Source: Candidatus Saccharibacteria bacterium UBA6258
Lineage (GTDB): Bacteria > Patescibacteriota > Saccharimonadia > Saccharimonadales > Saccharimonadaceae
Length of the DNA stretch: 64,000 nucleotides
Direction: 5' to 3'
Assembly (NCBI GenBank): GCA_002441145.1
Contig: DJVK01000021.1
Location: 14,901-78,900, forward strand
Shown here: one piece after another, positions 8,638 through 16,999 of the stretch
How positions within the stretch are numbered: position 1 is the stretch's first letter
Layout: each line of letters begins with the position of its first letter
Made by a program: the position numbers and the translations under genes
The notes under the pieces: generated by a model
The model's database searches: none
Told to the model about the DNA's origin: nothing
What the model saw: the letters and a program-made list of their open reading frames with translations, nothing else

Positions 8638-8730
8638 TTATCGTAGTAATAAAGCTAAGACGAGCATGATAATGACCGCCACGATTACCACGACGACTTC
8701 GAGTATAGTAAAGCCAGATTGTTTACTCAT
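8638..8730 (-). CDS. Mini-pilin: 30-aa type IV prepilin-like peptide
   Basis: The frame encodes a 30-residue peptide beginning MSKQSGFTILEVVVVIVAVI. This is a complete class III (prepilin) signal: short basic leader, Gly at the cleavage site, Phe as first mature residue, Glu at +5, then a hydrophobic helix. It stops right after that helix (LLLR), so there is no globular head. GGGG lies upstream as a weak ribosome-binding site. It is divergent from the F1-type ATPase operon across about 100 bases. It could be a minor pseudopilin or simply a membrane peptide; a decayed pilin is less likely because no pilin remnant follows. Confidence 0.6.
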   Translation of the reverse strand: MSKQSGFTILEVVVVIVAVIIMLVLALLLR

Positions 8731-8831
8731 GTGTGATCCCCTGTCTAATACTTTAAATAATATCACGAAACAGTGGTTACGCTTGTGCTTTTTTGATATA
8801 CTAACGCTATAAGTAAGGACCTGCCGATATA

Positions 8832-9656
8832 ATGAATCTCCTCCGGTTGAACAGACTGTGGCCTATGTATGTAGTAGGCGCTGTTGTCGTTGGAGCGTTC
8901 ACTGCGGCAACCGTCTACGCCTCTACGACGATTTCTCAAGGCTACACGACCAGCGAGCCTATCCCCGTCGGTTCACTCGTCAGTCTCGAAAATAACTCAA
9001 CCGACCGAGTCGTCGCCGCAGATCTTAAATCAGTCGAGAACCTTATTGGAGCTGTGATAAATTCGGGCAGTTCGCTATTGAGTGTCAACAATGGCCAAGG
9101 CAATCAGGTCCAGGTAGCAACGAGCGGTGTCGTGCCGGTGAGCGTATCTGACTTAGGTGGTGAAATCAAGCAAGGTGACCCTATAACGGCTTCACACATC
9201 AAGGGCGTTGGCATGAAGGCGATATCGAATTCCAAAGTCATCGGTATTGCGCAAGGCACCATCACAGGCATTAAAAAGCAAACAATCAAAGATGAGACCG
9301 GCGCCGATCAAGAAATTGTCCTTGGGCAGGTTCCTGTTCTCGTAAGCGTGTCGTATCACTATCAGACACCCGAAAAAACCGTTATTCCAGCGGCGCTGCA
9401 AAATGTCGCCAACTCGATTGCAGGTAAAAAGGTTGATTCCCTACCAATTATCATCAGTGGAGCGATTTTTATCATCATGCTGATCACCGTCACGAGCATC
9501 ATTTATTCAATGATCCGCAGTAGCATCATTTCGGTCGGTCGTAACCCAATGGCACAATCTGCTGTTTATCGTGATATCATCCAGTTGTCGGTGCTGGTGC
9601 TCGCTATCATTAGCGTGTCAATAATAGCAATTTATATAATTCTAACGAGGCTTTAA
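8832..9656 (+). CDS. Exported beta-rich domain fused to F0 c-like hairpin
   Basis: The 274-aa protein is the first gene of an F1-type ATPase operon, where subunits a and c would normally be. Residues about 10-31 form a signal-anchor helix and about 32-195 an extracytoplasmic beta-rich domain. Residues about 207-272 form a helical hairpin whose loop reads SIISVGRNPMAQSAVYRD. The polar loop GRNP is the hallmark of subunit c, the part that touches gamma and epsilon, and the predicted topology places it in the cytoplasm. The proton-binding Glu/Asp expected about 18 residues after the Pro is Leu, and the first helix lacks the glycine repeat. RBS AAGGAC precedes the ATG. The c-like reading is by motif; the function is unknown. 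Confidence 0.7.
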   Translation: MNLLRLNRLWPMYVVGAVVVGAFTAATVYASTTISQGYTTSEPIPVGSLVSLENNSTDRVVAADLKSVENLIGAVINSGSSLLSVNNGQGNQVQVATSGVVPVSVSDLGGEIKQGDPITASHIKGVGMKAISNSKVIGIAQGTITGIKKQTIKDETGADQEIVLGQVPVLVSVSYHYQTPEKTVIPAALQNVANSIAGKKVDSLPIIISGAIFIIMLITVTSIIYSMIRSSIISVGRNPMAQSAVYRDIIQLSVLVLAIISVSIIAIYIILTRL

Positions 9657-9658
9657 CA

Positions 9659-10564
9659 ATGATCGGTGGGGACATTGCATTACAACTCTTTCTGCTCATC
9701 AACGTCTTTGTGATAGGCGTCGTACTTGCCTTTGCGTTCCAACATGCTCGGGCACACTTTAAGCCAGATAAGCCCGAACGAGAGGTTAAAAAGCACCTTC
9801 CGCTCTTACCGCTTGATACCCGCCAACGCATTATCGAAGAAGCCGAAGAGGATTATCAAAAAGTACTTCACCGCGCTGCTCTAGAGCTCGAAAAAAATCT
9901 CGAAGCAACGACCGGTCGACTAAACGCCCAGCTCGACAAAATGGGCGGTGGAATCGTCGAAGATGAAATGCAACGATACAAAGAAGGTCTCGATGAACTG
10001 CGCAAAGAAACCGCACAAAGTATTGGCAGTGCCCAGGCAGAAATCGAAAGTCACCAAACCGAACTTCGTGCCAAACTCGCTCAGCGTCAAGCAGAGATGG
10101 ATGCTAAACTCGCCGAACGTCAGGCTGAACTCGAAGCAAACCTAGCCGCACGCACCACCGAAATGGAAGCCGAATTCAAAGCGCGTCAGGCCGAATACAT
10201 CAAGAAGCAAGAAGAAATCGAAGCGCAGCTTGCCCAACACCAAGCAGAACTTAAGGCCGCTCTCAATGAGCGAGAAATCAAACTTTCGCAACACCAGGCA
10301 GAACTAGACGACCAGCTCGTCGAGAGCCAAAAAAAGCACGCTGAAAAACAAGCCCAACTTGAAGAAAAGCTCGAACAAGAAATGGCTGCGAAGCGTGAAG
10401 CATTTGCCAGACAACTTGATACGAAAGTTGGCGACACGATCGCCGCATTCCTCACTGAAACACTGGGCCATAATGTTGATCTTGGTGCGCAAACGGCATA
10501 CCTTACAGGCGTTCTTGAAGATAACAAAGACGAACTGATACGGAGCATCCGCGATGACGCCTAA
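9659..10564 (+). CDS. atpF: F-type ATPase subunit b, extra-long stalk
   Basis: The protein has one N-terminal membrane helix (residues about 8-27) followed by a long charged coiled coil, which is the peripheral-stalk design of subunit b. At 301 aa it is about twice the usual 150-170 aa. The extra length is made of 11-residue repeats around QAE (RQAEMDAKLAE, RQAELEANLAA, RTTEMEAEFKA, HQAELKAALNE), the hendecad pattern known for right-handed b-subunit coils. The C-terminal part (AFLTETLGHNVDL) is less repetitive and should bind delta. The start is 2 bases after the preceding stop, and the end overlaps atpH by 11 bases. Confidence 0.82.
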   Translation: MIGGDIALQLFLLINVFVIGVVLAFAFQHARAHFKPDKPEREVKKHLPLLPLDTRQRIIEEAEEDYQKVLHRAALELEKNLEATTGRLNAQLDKMGGGIVEDEMQRYKEGLDELRKETAQSIGSAQAEIESHQTELRAKLAQRQAEMDAKLAERQAELEANLAARTTEMEAEFKARQAEYIKKQEEIEAQLAQHQAELKAALNEREIKLSQHQAELDDQLVESQKKHAEKQAQLEEKLEQEMAAKREAFARQLDTKVGDTIAAFLTETLGHNVDLGAQTAYLTGVLEDNKDELIRSIRDDA

Positions 10565-11039
10565 CCTGCCGCCTACCCTTTCTTCGTCACAAGATCTTGC
10601 GGCGCTTATATTAGAAATCCGCGAATACGCAAAATGGTACGGCCAATATTCAGTAGCGAGCCGCGTCAAAGCGAAGTTCACCACTGAACAACCAGAACTC
10701 AGTGCCGCTGCCGTCGAAATGATACGCGACTGGGGCAAAGAAGAGGCATTATCACAAAAACGCCTAGATCTATTACTATCCACACTCGAAAAACTCAAAA
10801 ATAAAGCGCCGGTCATTACGATTACTTTGGCTGCACCCGCTACGAACGAGGTCAAGAAAACGCTCGTAACCTGGTGCCGTTCTAATATCGCGCCAGACGT
10901 ATTAGTAAGTTTCAGATTTAACGCGACGCTACTTGGCGGCATGGTCGTCAGATCGGGCAGTCATATTTACGACTGGTCGTTCCGGCGCGCTATTTTGAAT
11001 GAGCGACACAGGTTTGGGGAGATGTTAAGTCGTGTTTGA
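10554..11039 (+). CDS. atpH: F-type ATPase subunit delta
   Basis: The 161-aa protein sits in the normal atpH place between b and alpha. The N-terminal half is helical; the C-terminal half ends in LLGGMVVRSGSHIYDWSFRR, matching the conserved delta C-terminus (GG-v-v-r-g-D-S-R-L pattern). Delta links the top of the alpha3beta3 head to subunit b. It overlaps atpF by 11 bases and atpA by 8 bases, so translation is probably coupled. Confidence 0.8.
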   Translation: MTPNLPPTLSSSQDLAALILEIREYAKWYGQYSVASRVKAKFTTEQPELSAAAVEMIRDWGKEEALSQKRLDLLLSTLEKLKNKAPVITITLAAPATNEVKKTLVTWCRSNIAPDVLVSFRFNATLLGGMVVRSGSHIYDWSFRRAILNERHRFGEMLSRV

Positions 11040-12507
11040 TAATCAGGCATTTCAAAAACTTGTCGAAGCTGGTAACCTAACCGGTGAAGTCGTGGCTGTC
11101 AACCGCTTCCTTGTCGAAGTAAAGGGGCTCGAAGGTGTCCGTATCGGTGCACAGATCCTTTTTGATGATGGCCAGCGTGGTATGGTGCGTGAAGCATACG
11201 GCGACAAGGTCATTTTATATAACATCGATTCCGAAAACCTCGCACTTGGCGCCCTTGCTGTCGTCGAAGGTGACATACTTACCATTCCCGTCGGTAAAGA
11301 ACTTATTGGTCGCGTCATTAGCCCAACGGGCCAACCCCTTGACGGTAAAGGTGCAATTCGCACTTCACAGATGTCGGGTATCTTTAACGCCGCGCCAGGT
11401 ATTATGGACCGCAAAGTGCTCGACACGCAGCTAGCAAGTGGCGTTACTGCTGTCGACAGCTTCTTTCCAATCGTGCTTGGTCAGCGTATTGCCATCCTCG
11501 GTGACAGTAAGTCTGGTAAAAGTACCTTCTTAAGCCAGCTTAGTGCAAACCAACAAGGCACCGACCGCATCGTGGTCTTCGTCCTTATCGGTAAACGCAA
11601 GGTAGACATCGAGCGTCTATTAGCCAACCTACGCGAATCGGGTGCCATGGAACACACCATCGTCGTGCTCGCCAATATCTTCGACTCATTGACGCAAAGC
11701 TACCTTGCACCCTACGCAGGAGCCGCCATGGCGGAACACCTTTGGTATGGTGGTCAAGATGTGATCATTGTTTACGACGACCTGAGCAGTCACGCCGAAT
11801 CTTACCGTCAACTTTCGTTGTTGCAAGAAGTCGACCCAGGGCGAGACTCATACCCTGGTGACATCTTCTACACCCACTCGAGCCTGCTAGAGCGTGCTGG
11901 CAAGCTATTGTCTAACAGCAAAACACTGACGTCGCTACCGGTCGTCCTGACCCCTAACGACGACATCACCGCCTACCTCTCGACGAACATCATGTCTATT
12001 ACCGACGGTCAGATCGTCTTTGACTTAGGCTACTTCCGTCGAGGCATCCGCCCAGCAGTTAACGCCGGTCTATCAGTCTCCCGTGTCGGTGGACAAGCTC
12101 AGACCAACCGTCAAAAGCGACTCTCGACCAATCTCTTTAAATCGCTCGCAAACTACCACCAAGCCGAAGAGTTCTCACACTTTAGTTCGCAATTGTCTAA
12201 AGAAACCCGCCTCGACCTTGCACGTGGTAAACACTTATACGCCGCTCTGCAACAGCCTCCAGAGGCTCTCTATTCACTACCTGAGCAGCAGTTAATGCTC
12301 GAAACAATCATGATAAGCCCGGATGACCGCGCTATCGACGTTGCCCAGCTCAAGACTGCCGTCAAAGATTTGGCCGCACAGGCCAAAGCAGACGAAGATT
12401 ACGACCGGCTTGAGGCTGATTTGCTTAAGAAATTTGGCGCCGAAGTGTTAACAGAGAAAAAACCTGCCGAAGCCCCGACACAGGAGACCAACAATGCGAA
12501 GAGCTAA
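11032..12507 (+). CDS. atpA: F-type ATPase subunit alpha
   Basis: The 491-aa protein aligns along its length with F1 alpha: beta-barrel N-terminus, GRVISPTGQPLDGKG, P-loop GDSKSGKST (about residues 158-166), the IIVYDDLSSHAESYRQLSLL stretch, PGDIFYTHSSLLERA, and GLSVSRVGG with the arginine that completes the catalytic site of beta. Nucleotide binding and head assembly therefore look intact. The C-terminal helical domain is somewhat short and ends in an Ala/Glu-rich tail. Divergence is clear in many positions that are nearly invariant in ATP synthases (GDRQTGKT is GDSKSGKS here). It overlaps both neighbours. Confidence 0.93.
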   Translation: MFDNQAFQKLVEAGNLTGEVVAVNRFLVEVKGLEGVRIGAQILFDDGQRGMVREAYGDKVILYNIDSENLALGALAVVEGDILTIPVGKELIGRVISPTGQPLDGKGAIRTSQMSGIFNAAPGIMDRKVLDTQLASGVTAVDSFFPIVLGQRIAILGDSKSGKSTFLSQLSANQQGTDRIVVFVLIGKRKVDIERLLANLRESGAMEHTIVVLANIFDSLTQSYLAPYAGAAMAEHLWYGGQDVIIVYDDLSSHAESYRQLSLLQEVDPGRDSYPGDIFYTHSSLLERAGKLLSNSKTLTSLPVVLTPNDDITAYLSTNIMSITDGQIVFDLGYFRRGIRPAVNAGLSVSRVGGQAQTNRQKRLSTNLFKSLANYHQAEEFSHFSSQLSKETRLDLARGKHLYAALQQPPEALYSLPEQQLMLETIMISPDDRAIDVAQLKTAVKDLAAQAKADEDYDRLEADLLKKFGAEVLTEKKPAEAPTQETNNAKS

Positions 12508-13357
12508 GGTTATCGAAAAAGACGCCGAGAGTATCGGAACGCTCAAAGACCTAACCAACGTCTTTGAAAGCCTGGCGAGTACTCAGGTGGCAAAAGTCAA
12601 AACCAAAGCCATGCTTAGCCAGGAATTCTTCCAGCTGCTCTGGCAGCGCTACACTGCTATCCGTGTCGACCCTAAAAAACGCCTCACCTACCGTGAAGAC
12701 GTCGGTAATAACGGTCGCAAGGTACTCGTACTGATTTCGGCAGAAGCCGGTCTAAGTGGCGACTTGGACATGCGTATGATTGAAACCATGCAACAAGAGT
12801 ATGATCAAGGTTCGACGGATATTATCGTGCTCGGTAGCCACGGCGCCAGCCAACTTGCACAACGTGGCATCCCCTATGTTCGATTCTTCCAGGTTCCCGA
12901 GTCTGACAGCTACGTCGATGTCAGTCCGGTCATTGCAGCAGTTATGCCCTACTCTAAAATCGTCGTCTATTACGAAGAGTACATATCTCTTGGCCAGCAA
13001 GAAATTCGCTCAATCGACCTCGTATCACACGTCAAAGATATGAGTGAAGATGCTGACGAAGATATCATCACCGCAGAAGATACGATTTTCGAACCTTCGC
13101 TTGATGAAATTGCCGATCAGATGGAAATGACAATGATGAGCCTGGCGCTAAGCCAAACCATTTTGCAGTCCGGCCTTGCCCAAGCAGCCAGCCGCTTTAA
13201 TGCCATGACCGTCGCAGAGGATCGTGCCGGCGAATTGTTAGATCAATATAAATTAGAGTTTCACCGTGCAAAACGTTCCGAAAGTGACCGACGTTTGCGC
13301 GAGGTGCTCGTTGGAATCAAGAAGAAACGTCGTCAAGCCGCGGCAGGGAGTCAATAA
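12494..13357 (+). CDS. atpG: F-type ATPase subunit gamma
   Basis: The 287-aa protein has the gamma layout: an N-terminal helix (about residues 1-55), a Rossmann-like globular domain (VLVLISAEAGLSGDLD, about residue 75), and a C-terminal helix with ASRFNAMTVAEDRAGELLDQ, which matches the conserved gamma end. The central rotor shaft that would turn inside the alpha/beta head is therefore present. The N-terminal helix lacks the usual IRRRIKSVxNTQKIT pattern, and the very end is strongly basic (KKKRRQAAAG). It overlaps atpA by 14 bases and lies 2 bases before atpD. Confidence 0.88.
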   Translation: MRRAKVIEKDAESIGTLKDLTNVFESLASTQVAKVKTKAMLSQEFFQLLWQRYTAIRVDPKKRLTYREDVGNNGRKVLVLISAEAGLSGDLDMRMIETMQQEYDQGSTDIIVLGSHGASQLAQRGIPYVRFFQVPESDSYVDVSPVIAAVMPYSKIVVYYEEYISLGQQEIRSIDLVSHVKDMSEDADEDIITAEDTIFEPSLDEIADQMEMTMMSLALSQTILQSGLAQAASRFNAMTVAEDRAGELLDQYKLEFHRAKRSESDRRLREVLVGIKKKRRQAAAGSQ

Positions 13358-13359
13358 TC

Positions 13360-14772
13360 ATGGAAGCTACTACACCAGACATTACTAAGGATTACGTCGG
13401 TATCGTCACAGCTATCCGCGGCCTGACAGTCGAAGTCCAGCTTATTAAAAACCGCCCTGATATCAAAGAGCTACTCCTCATCGAAGAACACCCCGAGGTC
13501 TATCTTGAGGTTAATTTCTTTCGCAATGAAAAAGCAATTTGCTTAAACCTAAACAACGATCAAACGGTCCGATGTGGTCAAAAGATCTACCGTACACGAA
13601 CGAGGGTGACCGTTCCTGTTGGTCCAAAGACGATGGGCCGTGTCTTTAACGCACTTGGGGCAGCACTCGATAAAGCCGAAGAGATTACCGATAACCGTCG
13701 TTCGATTACCGAACCATCTGGAACTAATAGCTATCGCAGCAGCCAAAAACTCGAGCTACTCGAAACAGGCCTGAAAGTAATCGACTTCCTTACTCCATTC
13801 GTCAAAGGTCGCAAAATTGGCATCGTCGGCGGTGCCGGTGTCGGCAAGACCGTCCTGACCATGGAAATGATTCACAACGTTACCCGTAGCGAAAAATCAC
13901 TATCTATTTATTGTGGTGTTGGCGAGCGTATTCGTGAAGGTAACGAACTTTATGAAACACTTAAAGATACCGACGTTCTCAAAAATACCGTCATGTTCTT
14001 TGGGCAGATGGACGCGACTCCTGCTATTCGTAGTATGGTCGGCCCGGCGGCTGCCACGGCCGCCGAATACTTCCGCGACGAAGAAGGTCGCGACATCCTG
14101 TTCTTTGTCGACAACATCTATCGTCACGTCCAAGCGATGACCGAGCTCAGCACCAACCTTGGGCTTATTCCATCAGAAGGTGGATACTCACCTATGGTGT
14201 TTTCAGACCTCCGCCGACTGCAAGACCGTTTAAGTAGTACCGAACATGGCACCATCACTAGCGTCCAGGCCGTGTATATCCCCGCCGACGACCTTTCGGA
14301 CCCTGCCGTGCAAGCAATTAGCCAACAGCTCGACTCAGTGCTTGTGCTCAGTCGTTCTATCGCAGAGCAAGGTATTCGCCCAGCAGTCGACCTGCTTAAA
14401 ACCACCAGTTCCCTGCTCACCCCGCAAATCGTCGGCGAACGTCACTATCGTCTAGCCGAACGCGTCCAGGCTATCATGCAAAAGTATGACTCACTTAAAA
14501 ACATCATCGCGATCGTCGGTGAAAACGAATTGAGCCCTGGCGACCGTGCCGACTACCAGAATGCCAAGAAGCTAATTCAATTCTTTAGCCAAGATTTCTC
14601 AGTCGCCGAAAAGTTCTCGGGTAAGCCTGGCGAATACTACACGCTTGAGCAAACTCTCGACGGCATAGAAGAAATCATCAACGGCAAAGCTACCGATAGC
14701 AAGGCCGCCGAAGCTGAGAAACCTGCAGAAGCCAAGCCGGCCGAAGTAGCGCCAGTAGAAGAAAAGAAGTGA
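13360..14772 (+). CDS. atpD: F-type ATPase subunit beta (catalytic)
   Basis: The 470-aa protein has intact catalytic features: P-loop GGAGVGKTV (about residues 152-160), the catalytic Glu in GVGERIREGNELYE, Walker B DILFFVDNIYR, and SAIV-loop equivalents SVQAVYIPADDLSDPA. The C-terminal lever, DELSEED in ATP synthases, reads ENELSPGDRAD, so its charge pattern has changed. The end is an Ala/Glu/Lys-rich extension of about 20 residues. It should hydrolyse or make ATP like other F1 enzymes. The start is 2 bases after atpG, and the end overlaps atpC by 4 bases (ATGA). Confidence 0.95.
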   Translation: MEATTPDITKDYVGIVTAIRGLTVEVQLIKNRPDIKELLLIEEHPEVYLEVNFFRNEKAICLNLNNDQTVRCGQKIYRTRTRVTVPVGPKTMGRVFNALGAALDKAEEITDNRRSITEPSGTNSYRSSQKLELLETGLKVIDFLTPFVKGRKIGIVGGAGVGKTVLTMEMIHNVTRSEKSLSIYCGVGERIREGNELYETLKDTDVLKNTVMFFGQMDATPAIRSMVGPAAATAAEYFRDEEGRDILFFVDNIYRHVQAMTELSTNLGLIPSEGGYSPMVFSDLRRLQDRLSSTEHGTITSVQAVYIPADDLSDPAVQAISQQLDSVLVLSRSIAEQGIRPAVDLLKTTSSLLTPQIVGERHYRLAERVQAIMQKYDSLKNIIAIVGENELSPGDRADYQNAKKLIQFFSQDFSVAEKFSGKPGEYYTLEQTLDGIEEIINGKATDSKAAEAEKPAEAKPAEVAPVEEKK

Positions 14773-15038
14773 TGACGAATAGCAACAAGCAAAATCAACC
14801 ACTTCACGTCATCGCCCGTGCCCCGTTTACGGTCTACTACGAGGGGCCGGCGCTTTCTGTGACCGCGGTAAATAAGGTCGGTAAGTTTGATATCCTATCA
14901 GGCCATGCTGACTTTTTTTCAATGCTCTCTAAATGTGAATGCGTCATTACCACCGATACAGATGACGTCACTTTTGACATCAATAATGGAATCATCACCG
15001 TACGCGACAACGAAGTCATGCTCTTCGTAAATATGTAA
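14769..15038 (+). CDS. atpC: F-type ATPase subunit epsilon, short form
   Basis: The 89-aa protein corresponds to the N-terminal beta-sandwich of epsilon (GPALSVTAVNKVGKFDILSG, then ITVRDNEVMLF). The C-terminal two-helix domain of about 45 residues, which can inhibit rotation in standard enzymes, is absent, as in some natural short forms. It overlaps atpD by 4 bases and is the last gene of the operon; no clear terminator follows, and the next gene converges after 5 bases. Confidence 0.8.
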   Translation: MMTNSNKQNQPLHVIARAPFTVYYEGPALSVTAVNKVGKFDILSGHADFFSMLSKCECVITTDTDDVTFDINNGIITVRDNEVMLFVNM

Positions 15039-15043
15039 TAGCC

Positions 15044-16075
15044 TTACTGCGCGATAATATAGTCGAATGCGTAACCGCCGGGAGCCATTGCGCCATCGAC
15101 ACTAATGCTAAACCCGGTCGAGGTACGATTAACGTATAGCCCGGGAACGCTTCGGCCGATAGGCGTCACGTTGACATGTGGCGTGTTGCCATATTTCTCT
15201 CGGAATGTAATCGTCGCCAGCAGACCATTACCGGCACCAACACCAGCATTTACTGCCACCGTTCCTGACGTGTCATTACCGCTAATCGATACGGTACCAT
15301 TACTGCCTACTCCGCCGCCACTACCGACACCTGGTGCGACACCACTGCTGATTAGGTGCCCAGCAATCGTCAGTGTACTCACCTGAAAGTTACGTACCGA
15401 CAACGAGCCGCCGATTGAAAGATTACCAGTGACATTCATATTATTATTAATCGTCGTTAATTGATTTACGGTTAGTGAACCTTGTAGTCGAGTTATGCCG
15501 GCAACCTGTAGGTCTTTGCGTAGGTTAAGATTCGAAATTGTCGCATCTCCATTTACATTCAAATCTTCGACAGCAGTCTCACCCGCGCTCAGCTTACCTA
15601 AGCTGGCATCGGTTGCGGTAAACTTACTGTTCAAATTAAGTTGGCCGGCAATATTGACATCACTGCCCATAATGACCTTGCCATTAAACTTAGAGTTGGG
15701 GCCAACTACGAGCTCTGTGTCGGCGTTGCCTACAGGGTTACGGCTTACACCAAGGCTTTCAAGTACTGACGAACTAATCGTGACACCCTTGGCAGTAGCT
15801 TCGTCCTCGGCCGTTGCCTGATTGCGCATAACGAAGGTGATTATAGCAACGTTAGCCACCAGCACCGCCGCAACAACCGCAAGACCAACAAAGGTCGCCT
15901 TGTGGCTTGGTCGATATGCGACGCGGCGACGGCCAGATACTGGCGTTGTCGTCGCCGATGCTACCGATGACGCGTCGCTAGAATCCTGCGCATCAGAATC
16001 TTCGCTACCCGAAGCGTACAACACTTCTGGTGCCGGTGCTTCAGGAGAATCGGTGTCTTTTGGTTCTTCACTCAT
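15044..16075 (-). CDS. Signal-anchored beta-repeat surface protein
   Basis: The 343-aa protein has an acidic, Ser/Ala-rich cytoplasmic N-terminus (residues 1-60), one membrane helix (about 64-86), and an extracellular part. Residues about 115-235 are short repeats with alternating hydrophobic residues (GNLSIGGSLSVRNFQV, GDATISNLNLRKDLQV), typical of a parallel beta-helix. A Gly/Ser-rich stretch and a compact C-terminal domain (REKYGNTPHVNVTPIG onward) resembling phage tail-fibre or collar tips follow. It is probably a surface fibre. It converges on the ATPase operon and diverges from the surface cluster that follows. Confidence 0.65.
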   Translation of the reverse strand: MSEEPKDTDSPEAPAPEVLYASGSEDSDAQDSSDASSVASATTTPVSGRRRVAYRPSHKATFVGLAVVAAVLVANVAIITFVMRNQATAEDEATAKGVTISSSVLESLGVSRNPVGNADTELVVGPNSKFNGKVIMGSDVNIAGQLNLNSKFTATDASLGKLSAGETAVEDLNVNGDATISNLNLRKDLQVAGITRLQGSLTVNQLTTINNNMNVTGNLSIGGSLSVRNFQVSTLTIAGHLISSGVAPGVGSGGGVGSNGTVSISGNDTSGTVAVNAGVGAGNGLLATITFREKYGNTPHVNVTPIGRSVPGLYVNRTSTGFSISVDGAMAPGGYAFDYIIAQ

Positions 16076-16160
16076 GTCTGTGTTTACTTAGTTATATGCT
16101 AAGTATACCGCTTACTGTAAAAACTTGCAAAATTCTTACGCTTCACCGACAATATATTAT

Positions 16161-16892
16161 ATGCTCAGGTACGTTGGGGGTTTTGTTGTCATTGTTGTCG
16201 CTATAGGTGGAATTATTATTCACACCCCTTCTGCGCTCGCTGAAACATCATCGTCTAATAACTTTCAATTCAACGAAACCAGTGTCGGCACCAGCGGCCT
16301 ACTTAACTCTAAGTCAACTAACTTCGGGGTCACCGAAGCTACCGGTGACTTAGGCGTCGGCAATTCGGCATCATCGAACTTCCAGATTGATGCCGGTAGC
16401 AAGACTAGCCACGAACCAACATTGTCGTTTAGTGTCGATCAGTTCAACGCCAACTTTAACAGTTTCAGTCCGTCATCTTCATCCGTCTCTACAGCAAAGT
16501 TCTCTGTGTCTAATTATTCTAGCTGGGGATACGCCGTACAAATATATGGTGCGCCGCCAACAAATGGCACGCATACTATTGCGGCGATGACCGGAACGCC
16601 AGCCTCACCACAAACCGGCATCGAACAGTTCGGCATCAATCTTGTGGCAAACACCATACCGTCGTCAGTAGGCGCAAATATCGATAACGGTGGGTTTGGG
16701 TTCGGTACCGTGGCCGCAAATTACAGTACACCTAATAAATATCGGTACGTAAACGGCGAGACAATCGCGTCGGCCCCGAAAAGCTCAGGGGTGAGTATCT
16801 ATACGATCAGCTATCTCGTGAATGTTGCTGGCCGGACGCCTGGTGGTAAATACACAAGTAATCAAATGCTTGTCGTGACCGGTACCTACTAA
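16161..16892 (+). CDS. Secreted surface protein, C-terminal domain shared with next two
   Basis: From the ATG at 16161 the protein has 243 residues with a signal peptide (about residues 1-27, ending PSALA). An upstream TTG would add 12 residues but would put extra sequence before the signal peptide, so I prefer the ATG. The C-terminal half (GYAVQIYGAPPTNG ... QFGINLVANT ... IYTISYLVNVAGRTPGGKY, ending VTGTY) matches the ends of the proteins at 17000 and 18243. All three end in a tyrosine after a G-x-Y strand, somewhat like WxL cell-wall domains. The function is unknown; export to the surface is the safe statement. Confidence 0.7.
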   Translation: MLRYVGGFVVIVVAIGGIIIHTPSALAETSSSNNFQFNETSVGTSGLLNSKSTNFGVTEATGDLGVGNSASSNFQIDAGSKTSHEPTLSFSVDQFNANFNSFSPSSSSVSTAKFSVSNYSSWGYAVQIYGAPPTNGTHTIAAMTGTPASPQTGIEQFGINLVANTIPSSVGANIDNGGFGFGTVAANYSTPNKYRYVNGETIASAPKSSGVSIYTISYLVNVAGRTPGGKYTSNQMLVVTGTY

Positions 16893-16930
16893 ATACCTGT
16901 GGATAACCGTAAAATACAGTAAAAAAGGTG

Positions 16931-16960
16931 TTGACAGCCCGTTACCGCTAATGCTATCAT
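16931..16960 (+). promoter_or_regulatory. Promoter TTGACA-18-TATCAT
   Basis: A perfect -35 (16931-16936) and a good -10 (16955-16960) sit 18 bp apart. The leader before the ATG at 17000 is about 33 nt and has no Shine-Dalgarno sequence. Confidence 0.7.
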
Positions 16961-16999
16961 CGCCATAGAAAGCACTAAAAATAAACAAAAAAATCCACC

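Noticed and set aside
8832..9656. Reading the first ATPase-operon gene as subunit a
   Set aside because: Subunit a has five to six helices and an essential Arg in a conserved helix; this protein has an exported domain and a hairpin with a c-like loop.
10060..10400. Short tandem repeats in atpF as a mobile or CRISPR-like array
   Set aside because: They are codons for hendecad repeats of a coiled coil, without constant repeats and spacers. I found no CRISPR array or cas gene in the window.
10304..10942. Minus-strand frame (212 aa) over the b/delta junction
   Set aside because: It runs antisense to two recognised ATPase genes; its Ser/Cys-rich sequence reflects the repeats of subunit b.
16125..16160. 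TTG start of the surface-protein gene, giving 255 aa
   Set aside because: It adds 12 polar residues before a signal peptide that begins cleanly at the ATG at 16161.
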